Below are positions 30,552 to 38,352 of a stretch of DNA of 64,000 nt, one piece after another. The DNA comes from Candidatus Phytoplasma asteris. GTDB lineage: Bacteria > Bacillota_I > Bacilli_A > Acholeplasmatales > Acholeplasmataceae. The stretch's first letter is position 1. Every line of letters begins with the position of its first letter. The stretch spans positions 682,001 through 746,000 of the forward strand of contig NZ_CP128414.1 of assembly GCF_038505995.1 (NCBI RefSeq). Reading direction: 5' to 3'. A program made the position numbers and the translations under genes. The notes beneath the pieces were generated by a model. That model was not told the origin of the DNA and ran no database searches. It saw nothing but the letters and a program-made list of their open reading frames with translations.

Positions 30552-31168
30552 ACATTACTCCTGTAGTAATTTTGTAAAAAAACTCATATTTTTGTTTAAT
30601 TAAATATGGTTCAAAAAGACAAATCATTTCTTTGAATATCAAAAAATAAAAATAGTAAATGTTTAAGGACAAAAATAAGATTTTCAAAACCTCTTATATA
30701 CTATTATTATAACATTATTGATAAATGTTTTTAGTAAGTGTTTTTATATACATAACATAATTGTTATTATTTTGAGTAATTATTACAATTAAAAGATACA
30801 TTATAAAAACTCTACATTTATCTACATTTAAAAAGTAAATTAAATTTGTTCTACATTTATAAATAAATTTTGTATAAAGAAAACATATTTAACTTAATTT
30901 TTAAATGTTTATAATACAAATAAATTAGCAAAATGTTTTTTATAGTTTTTTGTGTTTAAAAATCTCACGGAACCCAACTATTAGCATAAACAAATCGAAG
31001 GGCACCGCAATAGTTAAAAATGTTTTATAATTTTGATATAAATATGTTAGCTATTTTGCATTGCAATAATTTCAATCAAATCAAATAATAATAAAATACT
31101 AAAATAATATTAAATAATCATAAATACTTATGATAAATATTTTTCATATTTATATATATAAAATATAA
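30552..31168. other. Long intergenic region with one GC-richer island
   Basis: About 615 bases without an ORF. Mostly A/T, containing the pgsA leader on the right side of its ATG and, at 30964-31018, a distinctly more GC-rich stretch that can fold; see separate entry. Confidence 0.5.
30964..31018 (-). ncRNA. Candidate structured RNA or regulatory island (unassigned)
   Basis: Within very AT-rich spacer, this 55-base island has about 45% GC. On the minus strand AACTATTGC pairs with GCTAATAGTT (one bulged base), with GGTGCCC in the loop and GGGTTCC just after, which could pair to each other. It lies about 410 bases upstream of pgsA and 150 bases downstream of the carrier gene, both on the minus strand. 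I could not match it to 6S RNA, SRP RNA or a riboswitch from memory, so strand and class are guesses. Confidence 0.3.
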
Positions 31169-32707
31169 TTAATATAACAAAGGATAAGCAATACTAGCTA
31201 CTACTACTACTAAAGCTCCACCAATACGAGTAGCTATTTGAGCAAAAGGCATTAATCCCATCAAATCAGAAGCTGATAAAATAGCAACATTACCAGCACC
31301 TCCAATACTATTGGTACAAAGCCCTGCAGTAATTGATGATTCTACTGGATAATAACCTAACTTTTTGCCTAAATACCCTGCTACTAAAGCAACTGATAAT
31401 ACACACATTATACATGTAAAGACAAATTTAACATTTAATTGTTTTAACATATCTTCCATTGGAATACTAGAACCTAAAATTACTAAAAAAGCAGATGTAA
31501 AATTAGTAGTAACAAATTTAGAAGCTTGATTAATACAACTATTATAATAATCAGATACTACATTAAATAATTTCATCAAAACAACTACAAACACTAAAAA
31601 AACAATATATTCTGGTAGGTATTTTTTAATATTTGGTAATAATAAAATTAAGGATTCTTTTATTAAAACACTCAATAAATATAAAGTAAAAATAGCAATT
31701 AAACCTGTAGTTATTTGAGGATAACTTAATTTTTCAGGAACTGATTTAGAAGTATTTTTATCTGGATTTTTTGGAGTTTCTTTAATTTCCAATTTACCAT
31801 AACCACTATATTTAGTAGTTTTCAAAAATTTCTTAATAAGCCCAGAAGCAAAAATACTAAAGATTCCTCCTACTAATAAAGCAGGAGTCATATGAGACAT
31901 AAAAGGTTCTTGCCAATCTAGATTCTGCCCAGCATAAGCATTTTTTAAAGGAGTAACTCCAGATGACATACCACCACTTGCTAAAGGAGCAAAAATATAA
32001 AAGACAGCATCTAAAAAGCCCCCTTTAGAAGTTTGAGAGGCATTTTCTAACCCTCCAATAGGATTTAATAAAGCCCCCAAAGTTCCTACAACTAAAGCAC
32101 CAGTAAGCAAAGATACTAATATTAAAGGAATAAATTTTTTAAAAGAACTTTTTAATAACTTTTTATCCATACTTAAAAAACTACCAATAATTAAAGCAGA
32201 AACGAAAAAACTAGCAAAACCAATAGCTTTATAAGTATATTGAGTTTCTTTTACTTTTATAGACTCAGCATTTAAATGTTTCATAATACTTTGCATAAAC
32301 TTTTGCATTTGCAAAAAGATAGAATCATCTTTAAAAAAAGGATAAGTAAACAAAATAGAAGGTACTAAAATACATAAAATAGAACCACCTCCAATATCTT
32401 TTAAGAGGGGAGTTTTAGCACCTATTTTTTGTAAAACAGCAGCTAAAAGCATAGCTATTAATAAAGGGGTAATTAATGGATGAAATGCAGGATTAAATTT
32501 CTTAGTAGTTTGAAAACTTACAAATCCCAAAACAAAAACTTGCACAAAAACTACTAAACTCATCAAACAAAAAAGAGGTACACTAAACCCTAAAATAGTT
32601 TTTTGAGGAGCAAAAATACTATTAACTTTTTTAGAGTCTTTATTATCTTTATTATTATTATTGTTTTCTTTATTATCCGGGGAACTTTGTTCCTGTTCTA
32701 TACTCAT
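31169..32707 (-). CDS. citS: 2-hydroxycarboxylate (malate/citrate) : cation symporter
   Basis: 512 residues with about 11 membrane helices. The cytoplasmic N-terminus is Asn/Lys-rich (residues 1-30). The family's two GGxG-type reentrant loops are seen as 'SGGMSSGVTPLKNAY' (about residue 245) and 'SIGGAGNVAILSASDLM' (about 475), and 'NPAFHPLITPLLIAMLL' fits an early helix. The 2HCT family (CitS, MleP, MaeP) imports citrate or malate with Na+ or H+. The start ATG overlaps the stop of the upstream malic enzyme gene (ATGA at 32704-32707), so the two are translationally coupled and the substrate is most likely malate. The protein is intact. Confidence 0.9.
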   Translation of the reverse strand: MSIEQEQSSPDNKENNNNNKDNKDSKKVNSIFAPQKTILGFSVPLFCLMSLVVFVQVFVLGFVSFQTTKKFNPAFHPLITPLLIAMLLAAVLQKIGAKTPLLKDIGGGSILCILVPSILFTYPFFKDDSIFLQMQKFMQSIMKHLNAESIKVKETQYTYKAIGFASFFVSALIIGSFLSMDKKLLKSSFKKFIPLILVSLLTGALVVGTLGALLNPIGGLENASQTSKGGFLDAVFYIFAPLASGGMSSGVTPLKNAYAGQNLDWQEPFMSHMTPALLVGGIFSIFASGLIKKFLKTTKYSGYGKLEIKETPKNPDKNTSKSVPEKLSYPQITTGLIAIFTLYLLSVLIKESLILLLPNIKKYLPEYIVFLVFVVVLMKLFNVVSDYYNSCINQASKFVTTNFTSAFLVILGSSIPMEDMLKQLNVKFVFTCIMCVLSVALVAGYLGKKLGYYPVESSITAGLCTNSIGGAGNVAILSASDLMGLMPFAQIATRIGGALVVVVASIAYPLLY

Positions 32708-33876
32708 TTTCTTACTACTCCAGTTTCTTTAGCTACTTTACAAACTGCCAAAGCAATTTGTTTAACTACTTCTTTATTAAAGGAAGTTGGTAAAATATTA
32801 TTTTCATTTAAATCTTGTTCTTTAATGATGTTTTTTAGAGCATAAATAGCAGCTTTTTTCATCTCTTCGGTAATTTTAGTTGCTTTAGCATCTAATGCCC
32901 CACGGAAAACACCTGGAAAAGCAAGACAATTATTTACTTGATTAGGAAAATCAGATCTCCCAGTAGCAACAATTCTAGCCCCACCTTTTTTAGCTTCATC
33001 TGGCATAATTTCTGGTACTGGATTAGCTAGAGCAAAAACAATTGCATCTTTTGCCATAGTAGATACCATTTCAGCTGTAACAATACCAGGAGCAGATACA
33101 CCAACAAAAATATCTTTTCCTTTAAGTACTTCTTTCAAAGTTCCTTTTTCTTGATATTTATTAGTTACTTCAACTAATTTTTTTTGCGGCTCATTAAGAT
33201 TGGCTACTCCTTTATATAAAGCTCCTGTTTTATCAACTAAAACAATATTGTTAACTTTTAATAACAACAACATTTTAGCAATTGCCATCCCTGCAGAACC
33301 TGCTCCATTAATAACTACTTGAACATCTTCAATAGATTTTTTAACTACTTTTAAAGAATTTAGAATTCCTGCAGCAACTACAATAGCAGTACCATGTTGA
33401 TCATCATGAAAAACAGGAATATCAAGTTTAGCTTCAAGAGCATCTTCAACTTCAATACATTGAGGCGACTTAATATCTTCTAAATTAATTGCTCCAAAAA
33501 CAGTTGAAATTTTAGAAACAATATTTACTATTTCTTGAGAATCAGTAGAATCAATACAAATAGGAAAAGAATCAATACCTGCTAATTCCTTAAACAAAAT
33601 AGCTTTTCCTTCCATCACTGGCAAAGAAGCTTTCGGACCAATATTACCCAATCCTAAAACTGCAGTCCCATTTGTAACAACACCTACCATATTACCTTTC
33701 ATAGTATAACGATAAACATCACTAGGATTTTCCTTAATTTTTAAACAAGGCTCTGCTACTCCTGGAGTATAAGCTAATGCTAAATCATCTAAGTTTTGTA
33801 CTTTTACTTTACTTACAATACCTACTTTACCTTTATTTTTTTCATGTATTTCTAATGCTTTTTCTTTGATGTTCAT
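32704..33876 (-). CDS. sfcA: NAD(P)-dependent malic enzyme (oxaloacetate-decarboxylating)
   Basis: 390 residues, the short bacterial form. 'LALAYTPGVAEPC' carries the catalytic tyrosine region, 'FHDDQHGTA' the metal-binding aspartates, and 'VVINGAGSAGMAIAKMLLL' the Rossmann dinucleotide fold. It converts malate plus NAD(P)+ to pyruvate, CO2 and NAD(P)H. It is the first gene of a two-gene operon with the malate carrier. Pyruvate can then feed pyruvate dehydrogenase and, through PduL (60554), acetyl phosphate and ATP. A GGAG ribosome site precedes the ATG. Phytoplasmas live on organic acids of phloem, which this operon suits. Confidence 0.95.
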   Translation of the reverse strand: MNIKEKALEIHEKNKGKVGIVSKVKVQNLDDLALAYTPGVAEPCLKIKENPSDVYRYTMKGNMVGVVTNGTAVLGLGNIGPKASLPVMEGKAILFKELAGIDSFPICIDSTDSQEIVNIVSKISTVFGAINLEDIKSPQCIEVEDALEAKLDIPVFHDDQHGTAIVVAAGILNSLKVVKKSIEDVQVVINGAGSAGMAIAKMLLLLKVNNIVLVDKTGALYKGVANLNEPQKKLVEVTNKYQEKGTLKEVLKGKDIFVGVSAPGIVTAEMVSTMAKDAIVFALANPVPEIMPDEAKKGGARIVATGRSDFPNQVNNCLAFPGVFRGALDAKATKITEEMKKAAIYALKNIIKEQDLNENNILPTSFNKEVVKQIALAVCKVAKETGVVRK

Positions 33877-34182
33877 TTAACTGAAAATCTCCTTTTATAT
33901 TTCTTTATGTATTTTATATATATTTTAAGGGTGATTTGATCTTGAAATTATTACCAAAAAATAATCATCCGTCTATATTTTATACCTTATTTAATAAAAT
34001 AATTAATATTTTTTTTACTTTTTTAACATTTATTTAAATATTTAAACTTTAATACATTAAAAAAATAACAAAAAAATCAATAATTACATTATTTTTAACG
34101 TTTTTTACTCAAAAAAAAAAAAAGAGTAAAATAAAGGTAAGGGAGATTTTTTTGTGCCCTATTAAACCCAAAGGAGACACAA
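33877..34182. other. Divergent intergenic region with a poly(A)-loop hairpin
   Basis: About 305 bases between the malic enzyme start (minus) and the membrane-anchored gene (plus). It contains the leader repeat at 34101-34143 and AT-rich sequence that must hold promoters in both directions. Confidence 0.5.
34101..34143 (+). repeat. Poly(A)-loop leader repeat, copy 2, with hairpin
   Basis: TTTTTTACTC, a run of 13 A, then GAGTAAAATAAAGGTAAGG. TTTTACTC and GAGTAAAA are perfect inverted copies around the A-tract. Copy 1 at 21642-21682 shares the right arm and downstream motif but has a shorter A-run and a changed left arm. The A-tract length is likely to vary, which could change spacing of a promoter or leader. 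Confidence 0.55.
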
Positions 34183-34770
34183 ATGTATCAAAATAAAAAA
34201 CAACCTAATTATACTTTATGGACTATTTTATTACTTATTTTTATTTCTACTGGAGTTGTTTGTGTAGTTGTTGCAGTAGCATTTAAAAACAGAAAAGAGC
34301 CCCAAGAAGAACAAATACCAACCCCAACCTCTTACAAACCTAACTATACCCCCAATAAAGGAACTTACACAGAAAATAAAGAAGAAGCTACCAACTCCCC
34401 CAACAAAGCACCCATCAATACCAAAAATTCTACAACATCATGCAAGAAGCAGCAGATTTTTATTCCCATCAATTAAAACACAACAAACAAGTCCTCAATT
34501 ATTTAGAACAAAGAGGCTTTGACAATGACATAATAAAACATTTTAAATTAGGTTATGCTCCCAAAGCTTCCCATTTATCACGTTATTTAATGGAAGGTAC
34601 CAAATTTTGACACTGATGACCTCAAAACATTAAGTCTCATCAATCAAGACGACAAAAACGCACTTTTTGTAAAAGATATGAAAGATTTGATCCAATCCAC
34701 CCTTTCCGACAACAAAGAACTCCTTGCACAAAAAGAACAAGAACTAGCAAACTACCCCAATAAACCTTAA
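34183..34770 (+). pseudogene. Mosaic: membrane-anchored leader joined to a DnaG-like fragment
   Basis: Starts with a good AAAGGAGA ribosome site and MYQNKKQPNYTLWTILLL, a membrane helix (about 10-32) and a Pro/Thr/Asn spacer. After about 85 residues the frame changes. The overlapping frame from 34428 reads 'FYNIMQEAADFYSHQLKHN' and 'VLNYLEQRGFDNDIIKHFKL', typical of the start of the DnaG primase core, ending at TGA 34608-34610. A further shift gives 'FDTDDLKTLSLINQDDKNAL' to TAA at 34768-34770. So a PMU-type anchor has been fused to pieces of other genes and decayed. No functional product expected beyond the 97-residue first frame. Confidence 0.65.
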
Positions 34771-34776
34771 AACAAT

Positions 34777-34806
34777 AAAGAACTCTATAAAATAGAGGTC
34801 TTTTCT
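34777..34806. terminator. Terminator between the mosaic and the sucrose phosphorylase relic
   Basis: Stem AAAGAACTCTAT / ATAGAGGTCTTTT with one mismatched pair and a T-rich tail; it can serve both converging genes. Confidence 0.7.
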
Positions 34807-34833
34807 TATTATATATTAACTTATATATTATAA

Positions 34834-36005
34834 TTAATTACTAAATATTTGTTTATCATTTTCAACAATAACAAATTTTTTATTCATCAAATCAGCATCT
34901 AAAACAGCAACATTATTACCTAATTTATCTTTACGCAATATTTTAATTTTAGATGCATAAGCACTACATTCCATAACACCATCTAGATCAAAGGCATTAG
35001 ATTTATTTCTCCAAGCCAACAACTTAAATAAATTAGCTACTACAGGACGTTTAACTTCTTCTTTTATTTCTTGTCTAGAATAATAATGACGATTAGTATT
35101 TCTTCCTTCTTTAGAAGATTCTAATAATTTAATATCATTTTCCCCAGCAAAAAGACAAACATAATAAACTTGAGGTATTCCTGGAGCAAAGATTTGAAAA
35201 GCTCTACTCAATAAATAAGCATCGTCATCATTTCCTAAAGCAGAATAATAAGTAAAATTAATTTGATAAATATCTAAATTATTATAAAGAGATGAAGAAT
35301 ATACTTTTTTAACATTAGCACCTTGTTTATATAATTGTTCAGAAGTATACTTAATTTCTTTATCAGTTAAAATATCATAAGCATCAATTACTCCAATACC
35401 ATCATGAGTATCTAAGGTAGTAAATTGTTTCATTGGAGATTTTTTCAACCACTCCACTAAACGTTGAGGATTTTTAGAATAAAGAGTATAAAGAACAACA
35501 AGAGGAAGAGCAAAATCATAAATAAAGTATCCATGCTCACTAATCTTATGTGAAATACTATGATTTTCATGAATTTCTGGTAATAATTCTACATCCAAAG
35601 GCTTTAATACATCTCTTACTTCATCAAGTAATTGCCATATATCAGGTTCTACAAAAAAAACTAGTATCAGCTTTTTTACAAACATAAGCAAAAGCATCAA
35701 GACGAATAATACTTGCACCTTGTTTTACCATATTAGTTAAAGCAGTTTTAATAAATTCTTTAACAATAGGCTCTTTAACATTAAGATCAATTTGATCGGT
35801 GCCAAAAGTATTCCAAAGATGTTCAGTAGTGCCATCATCAAATTCAATTAAATGAGTAGGAGCTTTATCTTTACGTTTATAAATAGAATCTACATCTTGT
35901 TTGAGTTGGTCTATTAGGTCCTACTTGTTGCCAAAACTTTTCCCAACGTAGAAAAAAATCTTTATACTGAGAATTATTATGATTCTTTTTGTTTTGGTTC
36001 TAGTG
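34834..36005 (-). pseudogene. gtfA: Sucrose phosphorylase, truncated and frameshifted
   Basis: GH13 sucrose phosphorylase, which splits sucrose with phosphate to glucose-1-phosphate and fructose. The longest frame (294 codons to 34834) has 'LLPEIHE' (acid/base Glu), '[13 protein letters not shown]' (transition-state Asp) and '[18 protein letters not shown]'. Upstream, two further frames carry '[16 protein letters not shown]' and '[20 protein letters not shown]' (catalytic nucleophile Asp). One frameshift is in a T8 run near 35664 and another near 35920. The N-terminal 130 or so residues are missing where an IS terminus begins at 36009. All catalytic residues are still visible but no intact frame exists, so sucrose phosphorolysis by this gene is lost. 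Confidence 0.88.
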
Positions 36006-36008
36006 CCC

Positions 36009-37018
36009 TGTTCCGTTTTTTCATAAAACTTTTTATTTTAAAATTGTTCTTTAAGACTAAAAAATTAATAGATAATTTCATATCTTTTCAAACTAAAGAA
36101 ATATTTTTTCGTTTAAAAAAGTGTCTAAACTTTTTTCATAATTCTTTAGTTTCAAAAGATATTTTTTTTAATATTTATCTTTACACTATCTAGTTAGGTA
36201 AAAAAAATGAAAAACTCGTTAACAAAATGAAAAGAAAATAATCTTTGGTATCAATTTAACATTTTTCTTAAAAAAAGGCGCACTAAAGTAACCTTTTTCA
36301 AGATTATATTATCTGATGTTCATTCAACTCAAAATTTATCTCAGATTTTGAATATATTGAGATGGAGTTGAATAGTTTAATTTACTTAAAATCCATTGAT
36401 TATTCCAAAATTTAAGAAAATGATTAATTAATTTTTTCATTTTATCAGGATATTTTTGAAATAAAAATGGATTTTGATGTTGTAAGATCGTTTTCATTTG
36501 GCCGAAAAAGTTTTCAATGATAGCGTTATCACGAGGAGTAGCTTTTCTTGACATGCTAATTAAAAAACCTTTTTTTATTAAAGTTTGTTGAATTTTGAGT
36601 GATTGATAAACTTTTCCTTGATCGGAGTGAATAATACAAGGTTCTTTTAATGAAGGTAATTTTTTGATGGTGTTTAAAACTAAATCTTTATTTTGTTGGT
36701 TTGAAACATGTGAAGTGATGATTTGGTTATTAAAAGAGTCAATAATACAAGAAAAATAGAGAAAACCTTGATTATTTTTAAAATAAGTAATATCAGTAAA
36801 GAGTTTTTGGAGGGGTTTGGTAGCCATAAAATCTTGATTGATTAAATTAGGAATTATTTGGAGATTATTTTTTAAATTACGATAAGTAAAATTTTTTTTG
36901 ATTCTTAAACGACAACTAATGTCGTTTTTTTCATGATAGTGTAAACTTTTTTCTTGGTAATGAATTCGTTAAAAGTTTTTTGGTATAAATCATTGATTTT
37001 GCGATGACCGTAAAAATA
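36009..37018 (-). mobile_element. IS3/IS150-type insertion sequence remnant (copy A)
   Basis: The 3' terminus begins TGTTCCGTTTTTT at 36009. About 300 bases of the IS-specific AT-rich end follow, then the transposase C-terminal part. At about 37018 the IS sequence stops abruptly inside the transposase ('…FYGHRK') and a sigma-factor fragment begins, so the 5' half is deleted. Confidence 0.8.
36336..36990 (-). pseudogene. IS3-family transposase (tra5-like OrfB), 5'-truncated and frameshifted
   Basis: The open part (163 codons to 36336) keeps the DDE integrase core: Asp in 'KLFTDITYF', Asp in 'IIHSDQG', Glu in 'RDNAIIENFFGQMK'. Upstream, one extra A in 'ATGAAAAAAACGAC' breaks the frame joining 'KKKVYTIM' to 'RLRIKKNFTYRNLKNN'. 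The helix-turn-helix OrfA is gone. Not expected to be active. Confidence 0.85.
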
Positions 37019-37020
37019 TT

Positions 37021-37293
37021 GATAATGGAGACATAAATCAAATAAATAAACTAAACCCCCATCAATTATGGTTAAAACAAGTTAATCATGAAATTTTTTT
37101 AAAAAAAATGAAAGTTAAGTTAAGCAAAACCGAATTCAAAATTATCCATTTAAGTTTTGGCGTTCCTTTAGGGAATATCAATGAAGATTATCAAAAATGT
37201 TATACCAACACCGAAATATCTGAAAAACTTAATTTATCTTTAAAACAAGTAGAAAATATTAAAAACATCGCTATCAAAAAATTAAAAAAATAA
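37021..37293 (+). pseudogene. PMU sigma factor, C-terminal fragment
   Basis: The frame before the ATG at 37108 is open and coding: 'LNPHQLWLKQVNHE' matches residues about 127-140 of the intact sigma factor at 48640-49275. The fragment ends with a region-4 helix-turn-helix ('NTEISEKLNLSLKQVENI'). Region 2, which binds the -10 element, is missing, cut off at the IS junction near 37018. The 61-codon ORF could still make a region-4-like DNA-binding peptide, but it has no ribosome site. Confidence 0.8.
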
Positions 37294-37383
37294 AAAAACG
37301 TTAAAACCTATCGTTCGTCCGTAATGACGTTAAACTATTAATTCAAAAAAATATTTCGTTTAAGTGATAAAAAAATAAAAATC

Positions 37384-37410
37384 AGATTACTTTAAAGTAA
37401 TCTTTTTTTT
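37384..37410 (+). terminator. Hairpin after the sigma fragment
   Basis: AGATTACTTTAAAGTAATCT is a perfect palindrome followed by eight T. Confidence 0.7.
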
Positions 37411-37555
37411 ATATCCAAATCAAGCATAAAACTTTTGAAACAATAGTAATAAAAGATTCCAAAACCAATAAATCAAATAGTCGTACAATACATTTTTTTC
37501 AAAAGTTTTATTAATGAAGAAATCAAATATATATCAAAAAAAGGAAAAATAAAAT

Positions 37556-37885
37556 ATGTTAAATAAAGTTCAATTAATCGGCCGTCTCAGCCATGATTTA
37601 GAAAAACAATATATCAATTCAAACAACGAACAAATCCCTAAAATCGATTTTCAATTAGCAGTTAACCTTAAAGAGATAACCAAATTCATCCCTTGTGTTG
37701 TTTTTCGAAAACAAGCTGACAACATGAAAAAATATTTACATAAAGGTTCAAAAATTTATCTTGAAGGGATTTTATCCATCCAAAAATACACGAATAATGA
37801 AGGTAAAACCAAAATCAATACTAAAGTTATTCTTCAAAACGTGATCTTTTTAGATAATAAACCTCAAGAAAATTTACCTTTTTAA
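37556..37885 (+). CDS. ssb: Single-stranded DNA-binding protein, PMU copy 1
   Basis: 109 residues, a minimal OB-fold SSB: 'MLNKVQLIGRLSHDLEKQYI' N-terminus, 'IPCVVFRKQADNMKKYLHKG' core and 'GILSIQKYTNNEGKTK' β-strands. The C-terminal acidic DDDIPF-type tail used to recruit partners is nearly absent, although it ends ENLPF. AAGGA precedes the ATG. It is followed by a terminator and an HU gene, the same order as at 49269-49973, so this is one of two related PMU modules. Confidence 0.9.
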   Translation: MLNKVQLIGRLSHDLEKQYINSNNEQIPKIDFQLAVNLKEITKFIPCVVFRKQADNMKKYLHKGSKIYLEGILSIQKYTNNEGKTKINTKVILQNVIFLDNKPQENLPF

Positions 37886-37926
37886 AAAAATAGATTTAAT
37901 AACAATCAAATAAACTATAATCATCT

Positions 37927-37953
37927 AACCCCTTTTGAAAAAAGGGTTTTTTT
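37927..37953 (+). terminator. Terminator of ssb copy 1
   Basis: Stem AACCCCTTTT / AAAAGGGTTTTTTT separating ssb from HU. Confidence 0.75.
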
Positions 37954-38019
37954 ATTTGAAAAAAACACAACAAATTGGTAAGAACACCAAAAGAAATAAA
38001 AAAATAAAGGAGAAAAAAT

Positions 38020-38310
38020 ATGAATAAAAAAGAATTAATTAAAAAAATCGCTTTAGCCAACAAAACTTCCGTAACTAAAACCGAAGAGTTTTTTAACTCA
38101 TTTGAGAATACTTTAATTGAAGCAATCACTACTAATGAAGAAGTAGTTTTATCACCTCAAATTGGTAAATTCAAACTAAAATCAAGAAAAGCCTACATCG
38201 GTAGAAACCCTAAAACAAAGAAAAAACTAAAAATTCCTGCCAAAACGGTAGTAACTTTCAAATTATCTAAAGCCATTAAAGATAAAGTGAAAGATTTAAT
38301 TTTAAAATAA
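38020..38310 (+). CDS. hup: HU/IHF-family DNA-binding protein, PMU copy 1
   Basis: 96 residues. The family N-terminal helices ('MNKKELIKKIALANKTSVTK') and the DNA-binding β-arm ('GRNPKTKKKLKIPAKTVVTF') are present, with the conserved Asn-Pro that intercalates DNA. It bends and compacts DNA and may help PMU recombination or replication. AAGGAG lies nine bases before the ATG. Two paralogues occur at 49641-49973 and 55297-55587. Confidence 0.93.
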   Translation: MNKKELIKKIALANKTSVTKTEEFFNSFENTLIEAITTNEEVVLSPQIGKFKLKSRKAYIGRNPKTKKKLKIPAKTVVTFKLSKAIKDKVKDLILK

Positions 38311-38352
38311 CTAAATTATTTTATTTCAAAAACTTAAGAAAGGAGGTTATCT

